Shown one piece after another: positions 10,901-22,967 of a stretch of 64,000 bases of DNA. Origin of the DNA: Vitis vinifera (Eukaryota; Streptophyta; Magnoliopsida; Vitales; Vitaceae); NCBI RefSeq assembly GCF_030704535.1, contig NC_081811.1, positions 1,747,501 to 1,811,500 of the forward strand, written 5' to 3'. Under the pieces are notes generated by a model. The model was not told where the DNA came from, made no database searches, and saw only the letters and a program-made list of their open reading frames with translations. Each line of letters begins with the position of its first letter. Position 1 is the stretch's first letter. The translations under genes were made by a program, and so were the position numbers.

Positions 10901-13900
10901 TCAGATTTTGAGGTTTGATCAATGCTCTAAAAGGCATGTGATGCTTACACCTTTGAAGCTTGCCCAGGGGCAACAATCAAGAACATTTGAAGGTTCATGC
11001 TTCAAAGTGTTAGTTTTGGATGAGGTGTAAACATAATACTTGTATGCACGTTTGGGGTGTCTAGACTCTAGGGTCTTGTGTGGTAAAGTGGTGCTTCTTG
11101 GATGACATGGTAGTTTTCCGGGAGAAGGCAAAAGTAGAATTGGAGATAGAAAAAACTAGTTTATTCTGGATTATCTTGAAAAGAATTGTGGAGTACAGTG
11201 TCGTTGTTAATTGTGAAAATCAGTTTTTTAAATCTTTGTTCTCATGGATTAGATATTCAACTAGGGATGTTAATCATTCCTTTGTAGACTTCGTTGACCA
11301 TTTCGGTCAGTTGATCTATTTTGTACTTTCCTTTTAACCATGTATTTGGGTTGCAGCTCTTTCTTTAGGCTCTTTATCTGTAGTACGTACACACAAATTT
11401 GCCCATCCACAAAAATTGAAAAATATTTGTATTACACCTTGTGCTTGAAGCTATTACTTTGCATCCAAATTGAATACAATCATACTTCATCTGTTTGTCT
11501 TTCTTTCTCATACATGCGCATGCCTTCATGCAGATACAAACACAAATATAAAAAATAATTAGTAAAATCGGTCTCTTATAATTCCTTAGACATTTGCCTT
11601 GACATATGCTATTTGGGATTGAGTTTCACTAATTTGCAGATTACTACTTTATGTTGTTTCTTTTCTTCTGTCATTAGAAATGAAGTTTGTTACAGTTCAT
11701 TAAATTGTTTGACATGGTAGGAAGGTTCAAGGCCACTGATGCGGGTAGATTGAGAGCAGAATACAACAGGCTTGTTGAGGGTTTGGCCCAGAGGGGAAAC
11801 TTACCTAGTAAGTGGAATGCCTTATAGTGATGGTTCATTAATAAAGTCTAAAAACATTTTTTGAATGCACAATCTATTGACTAAAGTTGGACATGCTTCT
11901 TTTTCGCAGTTTCAGACACCTGGCTTGCGAATCCTGCTTTGCCTGATGATATTCTGAAGGAGGCTGTGCCAGGAAATATTCGGCGAGCAGAGCATTTCTT
12001 GTCTGTTTTACGTAGATTGGTTCAGTATCTCCATGGTCGGCTGGAAACTGAGAATGTTGAGAAGGAAGGACCTGTTGCCTTTGTTGCCTCGATTAATTCC
12101 CAGGCTGGAATTGATCAGAAAATGTTGAAGTTTTGTTATGATCGTCTGCACTCCCTCATGCTGACCCTAGAAATTACTGACACGGATGAGTTTTTACATA
12201 TCCAAACAATATGTGACTTTGCTACACTTGTGGGAACATACACTAGGGGATTTTCAATCATCATTGAACCATTTGATGAAAGGATGCCACATATTCCTGA
12301 TCCTGTACTGCAGGTTTGCTTATTTCTAGTTTTGTTTTGTTTTTTTTAAACAACTTTCTGGAATAAATAAGCTGTTTATGGACTTAATATGCAAATCGCA
12401 CAGGGGACTCTTGAGTCTTGACTTGTTAGAGGTCAGACTCCATTCTTCACATATTCTATCCAGAAGTTATCCATCTCCCATTTCTCTTAATATGCACAAT
12501 TGCTGATGCATGCCATTATTTGGTCTGCACAGTGTTGTCCTCTATGTTTGAATCTTTATTCGACTCTATTTAACCCAGTTACCTGTATATTTATTGCGGT
12601 TTCTCTTCGCATAGACTTTTCAGTTAGTTATTTGGTCTGCACAGTGTTGTCCTCTATGTTTGAATCTTTATTCTACTCTATTTAACCTAGTTACGTGTAT
12701 ATTTATTGCGGTTTCTCTTCATGTTGGCTTTTCAGCTTAGCTGTCATGATGCTTCTCTTGCCATAAAGCCTGTATTTGAACGATTTCAATCAGTTGTGAT
12801 TACATCTGGAACTCTAAGCCCCATTGATCTCTATCCTCGCCTTCTTAATTTCAATCCAGTTGTCAGTCGGAGTTTTACAATGTCCTTGACAAGGAACTGC
12901 ATATGCCCAATGGTTCTCACTCGTGGGAGGTAAGGGGTTAAATTAAGGTTTGATTCTTTTTTCTATTCAATAATTTGGGTGTCTTAGTTTCTATTACTAC
13001 AACCTTTCTTATTAATCTTAGTTGAAAGACATTACTTCCATTAGGTCATTTTTATTTATTTATTTTTGTTTCTTTCTCCTTATTGAATTCAATTTCTTTT
13101 TATTTCAGTGACCAGCTTCCTGTGAGTACAAAATTTGATATGAGAAGTGATCCTGGTGTTGTAAGGAATTATGGGAGGCTCCTGCTGGAGATGGTGTCTG
13201 TTGTTCCCGATGGGATTGTATGTTTTTTTGTCAGTTATTCATATATGGATGGAATTGTCAATACTTGGAATGAAAGTGGAATTTTAAAGGTGAGAATGTG
13301 CTATTCTTCATCTCTCATTTTGTATAACCTCCATGTTGAAAAATATCTCTTTTTCCCTTTTACTTTAGGCATCCCAACATATCACCCATCCCCTCTCTTG
13401 ATTTTTTTCCTCATTAGAACCTCATGAGATCATTTTCTTAAAACTTGGATTTAGTCTTATTCAGTTCATGATTCCTTCACTTGGGCTCAACCGTCTGTAT
13501 AGTTCTACACACACTTTCCCTGGGAATTATTTTTGCTTTATAGAAAAACTAATTTTCTTGATAGATACTTAATGCTATCTTTGTTGCAGGAAATAATGCA
13601 ACATAAGCTTGTCTTTATTGAGACTCAGGATGTGGTGGAAACTACATTAGCTCTAGACAATTATCGCAGAGCTTGTGACTGTGGGAGAGGTGCTGTCTTT
13701 TTCTCTGTTGCAAGGTACTATTTTTCATTATCTTTTGAAATTAAATATTTGTGATTATTAAACTTGAATAAGGGTTGGCAAGTAAACTGCAATTCAGAAT
13801 AAAAAACAAACTGGGTTATGTAGTGTAATATCATGGTAACTTGAAGTTGTTTTTGGTGGTGTTGCTAAATTATTGAAACTCAGGGACCTTAATTTCCTTT

Positions 13901-16704
13901 AATAGGCTAAAGGATGTAAAATTAATGTTTCATCTCTGATCTGCTATTCCACAAAATATACGAAGCACAGAACTGTCAGGAGGGACATAAATACCCTGAT
14001 TATACCCCTATAACTACTCTAGTTCTCTTCAATTTCAAGTACAGAGGTTTTTTGGATGGCAATATTGAAGGATTTATTTATTTATTTATTTTTCTCAAAA
14101 TCAAGGGACTTGGAATTTGTAAAATTTCTATTTCAGTAAATCATGGCCCAAATGTTCTGGGAAAATTCTTCTGCATTGAAGGAGCTGAAGGTATTTGTCA
14201 TGTGCACTGGCAAGCAATACTTTCTCTCAAAAACAAAAAATGCTATGATATTTTATTTTAGCATGTTTGCATATAGGTTGATTTAAGATACTTTGTACTG
14301 TTGTGAACGAGATACAAGTCTAAAGGCATTTGGGGGAATCCCCTGATCCCCTGGTATGAACTGCATAAAGGGATGGGGGTGATTGAGGGTCCATCAAGAT
14401 GAGATTAAAAGTTTATTTCTGCACTGTTGCAGGGGGAAAGTAGCTGAAGGTATTGATTTTGATCGACATTATGGAAGATTAGTGATCATGTTTGGTGTTC
14501 CTTTCCAATACACATTAAGCAGGTGAATTCACTATCAATATTTCTTTATTTCTATTTTGTGAATGAAATTATGTTATTAATGTCTTGCTGTTTTGCTTAT
14601 TGTCATCATTGTGACTGATATGTTTTCCTTTTTAATTCAAGTTTCATAAGTTACTATTTCTGCCTGGTCATGATTAGACATAAATTTCGTTTTGCAGAAT
14701 ATTGCTTGCACGGTTGGAATATTTACGTGAGACATTCCAGATAAAGGAAGGCGATTTTCTGACTTTTGATGCATTGGTATTGTTCACTGCACTCTGTGTC
14801 ATTTAGTGCAATATGCATTGTTTGGCCTTTGGTTGGTTAGTTCATGTCTTGCTTAAATAATATGAGCTTCATTAATGAGAATGTAATGGAGCAGAGGCAA
14901 GCTGCACAATGTGTGGGCCGAGTAATCCGTTCAAAGGCAGATTATGGGATGATGATTTTCGCTGACAAAAGGTTTGTATCCCTTTTATGTAAATTTTCCT
15001 TTTTGGATGAGAAATCCCTCTGACAAGTGCACAATTCTGTATGCAAAGGAAAATAAATGTATATAGTAAAAAAATGGCAAGTCTATCTGATCCCTTTTAT
15101 TCAATTTTAATTGTTAAAACATTTTTCTATCACTCCAGATTTTGATTGCTAGAAGTAGGCCATGTCTTTTATCTAAATAAAATATTTCTCACTTGAACTT
15201 TTTGTGCCATAAGCCATAAATTTTAACAATCCATAGATAGGATGCTTATGAAATTAGTTCATCATGGAATCATCTATCATTGGCCATTGAGGCCTATGAA
15301 AACCAAAAGAAGTTGGAAAGGTGTTTCCAGCAGTCATGTCAATGAAGAAAGTCAAGTGCAAGATGAAACCGAGTTCATATTTGTGGTTACTACTTGTATC
15401 GTTACCTTGTCCAGTGTTTAACCACATGTGCATATTAGTTGGAAGAATCTAGCTAGAGAGCTTAACTGGGGAATTCTTGCTCTGCATTTCTCGATCCTTT
15501 GTTATGCCAACATGTTGGATATCTGGCTTCATTTCCATTGATCCTGTCAAAGCCCTGAGACGAGATATTTCCCAAATGTGTTATTTGGAGATAATTTCAT
15601 TCGTCTTTTTTACTCATAATACTTATGTATGGTCAACTGAACTTGTGCAGGTACAGTCGTCATGATAAACGCTCTAAATTGCCTGGGTGGATTCTGTCAC
15701 ATTTACGTGATGCACACCTGAATTTGAGCACTGACATGGCTTTGCATATTGCACGAGAGGTATGTCTCTTATTGCGTGTCCACAATCTTGATATTATTGA
15801 CCTTGGAAAACATGAGATAATCTGTCAGACTTGAAAGTATGGTTCAATAGGAGCATGTCAAGGGCACACCACTTAATGTTTTTATGTCCTAGATCAGATA
15901 GTATACTCTTGATCTCAGTTCAAATCAGATATGCATGTCCTGGATTCCCATTGTGTATTTCAACCCTATGTTCCATTGGCATTGCCAATTTCAAGAGCCA
16001 AGAAGGAAAAAAAAAAATTCAATATACTTTACACAGCAAAGGTGGTCTCAGGATACGGGCGGTTGCTTTCTACCTTATTCAAGGTATGTCCCATAGCTCG
16101 TATCTATCCTATAAAGGAGCTTTTAGACCAGACATCACATCAACCATTGTTTTTGAGTAGTGTACTCGTTATAAGAATGGGAAAAGGGGTGGATTCGATT
16201 CATCGAGTTGGCTCCATCAGCTAGGTAGCATCTAAAAGCATAAGAGGCTCATAACTAGGTAACGAAATATCTATCAGATCCATATGTATGAATCGAGTTT
16301 GATAAGTTCCATGATTGACCAATCAATGTATGCACTAGTCTGCGAACTTAATCTTGAGCATATATTTAACAAAATTACTGTGAAGTCTCGGACCTTGAAA
16401 TATTAGTTTCTGTTTCTGAAGATGAGGATTAAAGCTCCAAATATGTGTGGAGTTTAATAAAACAAGAAGTTTACAAAAGCCGATGTTTAGTTGTATGAGA
16501 CCCAAGTGCAGTACCATCGGTGGGTTTTCCCTTTAATCGGTAAATTAGTTATCAGAACCTCATTTTTTTTTATGGTGGTTGCAGTTTCTCCGCAAGATGG
16601 CTCAACCATATGATAAGGCAGGTGTGAGCGGTAGGAAAACCCTCTTGTCAGAAGAAGATTTGGAGAAGATGGGGGATGGCACTACGAACGAAATGTTGTT
16701 TTGA
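7950..16704 (+). CDS. UVH6: TFIIH DNA helicase XPD (ERCC2/RAD3, plant UVH6)
   Basis: Twelve exons in phase: 7950-8483, 8639-8919, 11725-11807, 11910-12313, 12736-12929, 13109-13289, 13590-13714, 14433-14522, 14698-14776, 14895-14971, 15651-15759, 16585-16704; 758 aa, the usual plant length. It is an ATP-dependent 5'-3' superfamily 2 helicase of TFIIH, used in nucleotide excision repair and RNA polymerase II initiation in the nucleus. Walker A MPTGTGKT puts Lys at residue 48. DEAH is at 234-237. The four Fe-S cluster cysteines are C116, C134, C155 and C190. Motif [16 protein letters not shown] puts Arg at 666. These numbers coincide with the human protein. Also visible are VITSGTLSP and AEGIDFD. 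No residue looks broken. The exon 5 acceptor lies in a tandem duplication (separate entry). Intron 2 (2.8 kb) and intron 11 (0.8 kb) contain foreign-looking, non-coding material. Confidence 0.97.
12516..12740. repeat. 112-bp tandem duplication spanning the XPD exon 5 splice acceptor
   Basis: Unit 1 (12516-12627) and unit 2 (12628-12740) are nearly identical, both beginning TTATTTGGTCTGCACAGTG. The polypyrimidine tract and CAG of the exon 5 acceptor are in both: the real acceptor ends at 12735 and an upstream twin, ACTTTTCAG, ends at 12623. Using the twin would add 112 nt, shift the frame and reach TAG at 12738-12740, so only the downstream copy gives functional XPD. Confidence 0.85.
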
Positions 16705-18904
16705 GACCTTAAATTCTGCCACACTGCAAATTTTCAATCCTGTGGGCGTCTCCATTTTCACTTTCTAGTTTTCTCCTCACAGGATGTAGTTTTCTGCTGC
16801 AAGGAGGACCCATTCCAGCCATTATCAATGGGATTCCCAGGAGGGTGCCCTTGAATAGGATCTTGATTGTACTTGCAGGGATTTTAACCTCTTTTTATTT
16901 TTTCCCCTGAACAAATTTTAGGTGGAAGCCCAAATTTTTGAGCTTGTAATTTTTTTGTAGGGTGGGATGCCCTCATTTGCATGTAGCTTTTTTGCATCCA
17001 TTTTTCATATATTTAATAAAAATAAATATTTTGTTTGTATTTTATATCTTAAATAGAAATGAATTTGATGATTTTAATTTGTGTTTGGATGCATGTAAGA
17101 ATGTAAGATATAGGAATATGAGGTAGGAACAATTATTTTTTCCATTTCAATGTTTGACAACAATGAGAATGTGAGAGAAAAATAAATAAATTGATAATAA
17201 TAATATATTTGTATTTAATTCAAAGAAAATTTTTATTCTTATTTTAAATGAACATTAGTTAAATAATAAGATTAAGGAAAATATTATTTATTTAATAAAT
17301 AAAAATTAATTATATTAAAAAAAATCTAATGAGAATATAGGGTAAAATAATAATTTTAAGATGTTTTATATCACTTCCTATATCAAGAGAATAAAAATAT
17401 TTTCAATTGAAGATGAATTGAAATCTTATTTATGATCATTCTTATTGAAATCATTTTTGATTTTATTTTCAATACCATTTAAGTTATCTAAATATAAAAA
17501 TAAATGATAAAATAATTAAATTTTATTTCATGCTTCCGTTCCCTCTACCATGGATTAAGGGTTGTAACATTTTCGAAACTATCATTTCACTAGCCTTTCG
17601 GTTATTTATTTATATTATTATTAAAAATTAAAAATTACTCAATTACATATTTATTTATATTATTATTATTAAAAATTACTCAATTTCATATTCTTAAAAT
17701 CAATCGTAAGAAACAGTAGCATGTTTTTGATTCTCAAATGCGAATGTTGTAGATGATTTTCAAACATTTTAAGATACCAATGTTTACTCTGGTGGTGGTG
17801 TGCCCTCATTCCCATAACTTCATTCTCTTCATCTGAGCATGATAAAGCTGATCCCAAGTGCAACACCGAGATGACACCCAAGATGAGAGAAGAGCATGGA
17901 ATATGGGGTTATATAAGGGTTGACGTTTGGTATGATTTTTACGAAATGAGATATAAGATGGGTCGATGGGATATGGTAAACAACACTCTTGCATATAATG
18001 AAAATATTAAAAAGGGTTATTTGACTAAAGGGTCAAAATATGTTATTTTCTTTATTTTGAAAATAAAGAGGTAATTTATGTGGAAACATGAAGTGACATG
18101 CTTTTAAATATTTTTATTTTTAAAGTTTATGTTTCCACTAAAGAAAAAACACTTGTGTTTTCAAAAACACGCTTCCTAAAAGTTAATTCAAAATTCTATT
18201 TCAAGATTGTATTTTGCCTAACAAATAAAAATGAAAACATTTTTACCATAATATCATATTGTAAAAGAAGATAACATGAATCTTAGGACAAGATTAATAA
18301 CACAAATATACTAGAACTTATTGTTTGGAAGTGAAATTGATGTTAGAAGGGATAGTGAATGAGTAATTTAAAATCATTGACTTAAACCTTTTGCTATTAA
18401 ACACGATAATGTATGGATAATAGATAAAAGTAAGAAATTTCAATAGAAAAACTTCATAATTTGAAAATTTAATTTTGGGTGAACGGATAAGCCCATTGAC
18501 ATTCTTCGTAAACTATTTATAATAAAATTAAAAAATATTTATTTAAAAGGGATGTGATAATATTCATATAGAATAACTTCTATATATTAAAAACTACTAT
18601 TATACTCTCATTTTTACATTTCTTTTCTTGAATTTTTTTTGTCAGACGGAGGTTAGTTTTAAAAAATTATATTTTCAATAATTCCTTTTATCAAATAACC
18701 CATTATCGGATTCTAATAATTAAAACACCACCCATTACCTATAATTTTTTTAATCATTATTATATAGAAAACATGGGTGGCAAAATATTTGAATATCTTG
18801 CCCTTCACACTCCTTTCTTTCTAAGACACCTCCTTCTTCTTCCTTTTTTGTTTTTTTTTTTTTTTTTTCAAATTTAGTGTTTATATATCATATAGTATAT
18901 TTTA
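16705..18904. other. XPD 3' region and AT-rich intergenic DNA
   Basis: The first 300 bases probably form the XPD 3' untranslated region; an AATAAA-type signal occurs at about 17013-17023 (TTTAATAAAAATAAA). The rest is strongly AT-rich with no sustained frame, short tandem words (ATTTATTTATATTATTATTA repeated at about 17603 and 17650) and no recognisable gene. Confidence 0.6.
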
Positions 18905-19064
18905 AATTTTTGAGAAGGGCTTCGGCTTGGCATGGTTGATACTGACGCCACCGCATCATATAATAGGAGAACCGAAAGCAAAGAAATGGAGAGAGGAAAA
19001 GTTTTGGCAGCATCTGAATTCTGGGCATAGCTTCTTCAGCCACTCCATCGCCTACACCTTCCAG
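18905..19064 (+). other. Possible 5' leader exon of the coiled-coil gene
   Basis: This block has a gene-like composition after an AT-rich intergenic stretch and ends in a good donor, CCTTCCAG|GTATTC at 19064/19065. It is followed by CT-rich DNA and a telobox-like GGTTAGGGTTAGGGTTT at about 19196-19212. Its short frames all stop early, so it is more likely untranslated. The link to the exon at 20707 is inference only. Confidence 0.35.
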
Positions 19065-19293
19065 GTATTCCTCCGATTCCTTCCACGACCTTACGCTCTC
19101 TGTTATTCCTTTCCTCTTTCTTTCATTCTTTGATTTCGAATCGGGTTTCATCTCATCACTTCTATTTCCTCCCATCTCTCTTTTTCTCGTAATGGTTAGG
19201 GTTAGGGTTTGCGTTTGGATTCCCTCATATATGTTTACTAATTATTATGAACATCAATCCCTCACCGTACTTTCCCATACCTCTTTTCTGCAT

Positions 19294-19340
19294 TCTTCTT
19301 CTTCTTCTTCTTCTTCTTCTTCTTCTTCTTCTTCTTCTTC
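19294..19340. repeat. (TTC)n microsatellite
   Basis: About 15-16 perfect TTC/CTT units in the presumed leader intron of the coiled-coil gene. The track reads as serine only by accident of frame; there is no coding context. Confidence 0.9.
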
Positions 19341-20706
19341 CTCATCTCATTTTCTTGTGCATCGAAGCTTAGCTTCGAAACGGTGATTGCTTGTGTCCCT
19401 TCTCTTTTATGTTTTTTTGTCTGTCATGCATAAGATGAAGTGGAAAATTTTAGTGATATGAAATTCAATCCATTCTACTTTTTTTTTTTTTGATAGGAAA
19501 ATTCAATCCAGTATATGCCTTGCCCACACCTAATGAAATCAAAAGCTATGGAATCTTCCGATAGAGCAAAGCTCTTCATTTTGTACCCTAATTAGGATGC
19601 TACACTTTGAGTCACTCACCTTAATTTTGTTTATTTATTTATTTTTTATGTTGAGTCGATCAGAGTAGTAACCCCTGCTCAGACTACGTTTGTTCTTAAT
19701 GTAAACACTAAGAAGAAGGGGGAAAAAGAATATTCAGTTTTATTGAAATTAATGGGTATAGACTAGAAGCATTGTGCCAAAAATCTGAAAAATCAGATGT
19801 TGAAAATCAGGACATTTAACTATATTCATCTAATGTATAATTGCTATGGAGGAGAAACATCTGATAGGTTTCGGGATTTAATGGGTAGTGACTATGCAAT
19901 GTAAATAAGATAATAATAATGAAATGAATAAATAACAGGGTCATTTTTCTTTAAAATGAATAGTAGAGTTTGTGTAGTGTCTCATTTTGTAATGTTCAAC
20001 TACTAGTGTGTGTAGTTGGGTGTTTTCAGTTTGCAAGTGGAATGTGATCTATGGTGGGTTATTAATATACTGATGTGGTGAGAGTTGTGGGGGAAACCGG
20101 TGAGGAGCCAAAGTACAAGTAGAATGGAAAGGTTCAATTTTTTGAGCATGGGTCCTCTTATTACAATAAGAGTAATGGTAATAATAGAGAGGTTCACTAC
20201 TCTATTTTTGTTAGCTATAAAGAAGATGATTGGGATTCATCACCTGATGGATCTCACTTAGTATCACTTAGTTTTAATCATCTGATTTAATTTTTTTTTC
20301 CACATTTTATTGAATTTTAGACCTGCTGAAATTTGCTAAACGACTTTATTGAAATCAAATGGTTCAAATTTTCAATGAATACAATTTTGGTTGAAATCAA
20401 ATGGTTAAAGTTTTAAACAAATACAGTTGTGGTATGGTTGTTCAATCATTCAACTAAGTGTAACCTACATGTTTTTGGTGCTAACTCTGCTTTAGTGTTG
20501 ATGTGGCAGATGTGAACTCCTGCTCCAGCATTAAGGGCATCGACTAAAGTGTCTCTTCTATTTGGGGACTCCTTGATCTTCTCATAGATTAAAAGGAATA
20601 ATATGTTTGCTGACATCGATCTCACATAAGTTTTGATAAAGCACTGCTTCTGAAAAGGAACGGCCTTACTCTTAGGTTTCATTTTGAATTTGTAAGGTGA
20701 GGGGAC

Positions 20707-22324
20707 ATGTCCTTGAGAATAAAGGCAGTGGTAGATAAATTTGTGCAGGAGTTGAAGGAAGCTCTGGATGCAGATATACAAGACAGAATAATGAAGGAGA
20801 GAGAGATGCAGAGTTATATTGAAGAGCGTGAACGTGAAGTTGCTGAGCGTGAAGCTGCTTGGAAAGCTGAGCTTTCTCGTCGTGAGGTATTTATTAGGAT
20901 ATAATGCTATTTATAAGATGTCAATACTTTCTCTATTTACAGTAAGGTTTTCATTTTCTACCCTTTTGCTTAAAAATACCCTCTCTTGTGGTTATTACCA
21001 GATTTTATGTTTGTTGCATTTGACAATAATGTCTGAGTTTTTTTATGTGCTTTTGTGTATATAGATTGTGTTAATTTCAAGTGTTTCTTAGCTTTGATAT
21101 ATATATTCTGGCTTGTCTTCCAGATAAAGCCTAATTGATCCTTGAGGATTCCTTCTTGTGGTTTCCTTAAGGGGTCACTCTGTTTCGGCCAAAAGCTGAA
21201 TGGTAATTCTGGTATTGACAAGTGAGATTTGGGCTTATGAGCCTTCAATGTAATGGGCATTGGCACCAAAAATAATTTGTGTAGATTTATGGGTCCTCCT
21301 AGTCATACAAACGGTAACCTAAAATAAAGAGAAAAAGAACGAGATATATGTTCTCCAACATTTTGAGGGGCTATGGGCCTCCTCCTTGCTTCGACCATCT
21401 AACTTTAGCAGAGTATGGCTAACAATTAATTTAATTGGGTTGTTTGAGTTAATTTGTTTGGCAACCCAAGGTTATGTTTGGTTGCATAAAAGTAGTTAGG
21501 AAAGAATAGAAAATGTTAAGGAAAATGATTTTTTTATATTTGATTTTACTAGAAAAAATATGAAAGAAAATTGAATACAATTAAAATTAGTTAGAAACTT
21601 ATACATTTTTAAATTGTTTATTATTTACATAAAAGAGTTAAAATTGGTCAAATAAGTTTGAAATAGTATATAAAAATAATTTATTAATTTTAATTTTTTT
21701 TTTTCTCTTGCATTTGCCTTCAATTTTTTTGGGAAACAAACATAGCCTAAGTGTTCTTATTGTTTATTGGGGTATTTAACATCTGTCTTGATTTTTTGGG
21801 TGTGGGGTAGTAAAATCTCTATGCTTTGCGCTGAAAATTGGTAATTGCAAAATTTACATGTTTGGTATCTCATCAACATGGTGACTTTCATGGTGGTTTT
21901 GACAACTGTTTCCCAGTACCACCTTGGGCTGTTGGTTTACATCTCATATTGTCCAATCCGTTCTTCGGCTTTCTAAATGCTTGGAGAGCCTCACAGCTGT
22001 GGTCCAGTGGCGGCAATGAGCTGTCAACACACGAAAATGAACTTATGACTGTGTATATCAGTTTAACTATTCTTACCGTCTGTTATGAATGTGATGTGAT
22101 GTATGGCTTGTTTTTATTTTATTCTCTAGACTCAATATTTCATCTTTCAGGCAGAGATTGCCCGACAAGAAGCAAGGCTGAAGATGGAGAAAGAGAACCT
22201 TGAAAAGGAGAAAAGTGTCCTAATGGGAACTGCATCAAATCAAGATAACCAAGACGGGGCTCTTGAAATCACTGTAAGTGGTGAAAAGTACCGATGCCTC
22301 AGGTTTGCGAAGGCAAAGAAATGA
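20707..22324 (+). CDS. Small charged coiled-coil protein, function not recognised
   Basis: Two exons, 20707-20886 and 22151-22324, joined in phase 0 across a clean GT-AG intron, give 117 aa. Residues about 20-85 form a highly charged E/R/K/A-rich helix (for example EEREREVAEREAAWKAELSR), a coiled coil or single alpha-helix. The C-terminus ends EITVSGEKYRCLRFAKAKK, which looks like a compact conserved tail rather than random sequence. An in-frame TGA at 20698 stops the frame just upstream, so the start is the ATG at 20707 unless an acceptor (GAG|GGG at 20701/20702) joins an upstream coding exon. I do not recognise the family. No signal peptide, membrane segment or catalytic motif is visible. 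It is convergent with the MYC1-like gene, whose stop lies 643 bp downstream. Confidence 0.7.
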
Positions 22325-22967
22325 GGCATTACAGGAGGGAAGGCTTTGGAAGGAAAAACAGACTGGATGCTCTTCTCACCGGCCATAGCCATTCTGCTGT
22401 TTAATAAACGTTATTCATTTTAAATGCATTTATTATGTACATGACGCTTCATCAGAAAATGAAATGGAAAATTTCCTCTGTATGATCCGATTCAACGAGG
22501 AAAAGTTCATTGATTGATGAGAAGAAAATGGTTTTGTTATGATTATTCCTTTTGGTTTTGTTGATTTTCCCTTTCTTCGTGATGAGTGCTTCTCAAGTGA
22601 TATATATATATATATATATATATATTTTAAATTTCGTCAAAGCATTGATTTTTAAAAGTGTTTTTTAAAAGCATTATCAAATATACTTTTAACATTTCCG
22701 GTTGATATTTGTGCTTCATCATGAATAACAGAACTGTTTTGAGAGCTAATTTTAGCTTGAATATCTATGTTAGATTTGAACATACACTTGAATATCATCA
22801 TGTTAGAAAATAATTTGGTATTACAGCCTTTATCTTTTATCTAGCAAACGCCTACAACATCAGCAACAATACCATATATTGAACCCTCTGCATCACTACT
22901 GGGCCATCCATCAGTGGATTGATTATCTCTACAAACATTTTTTATATTTATATATATATATGGAAGG
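22325..22967. other. Convergent 3' region between coiled-coil gene and MYC1-like gene
   Basis: Holds the 3' untranslated ends of two converging genes and an (AT)n microsatellite at 22601-22624. Short words AAGTGTTTTTTAAAAGCATTATCAAA near 22655-22682, discontinuous with their surroundings, resemble the MITE family seen elsewhere in the window. No gene seen. Confidence 0.6.

Noticed and set aside
19294-19340. Serine run in a short open frame
   Set aside because: It is a (TTC)n microsatellite in a non-coding leader intron.
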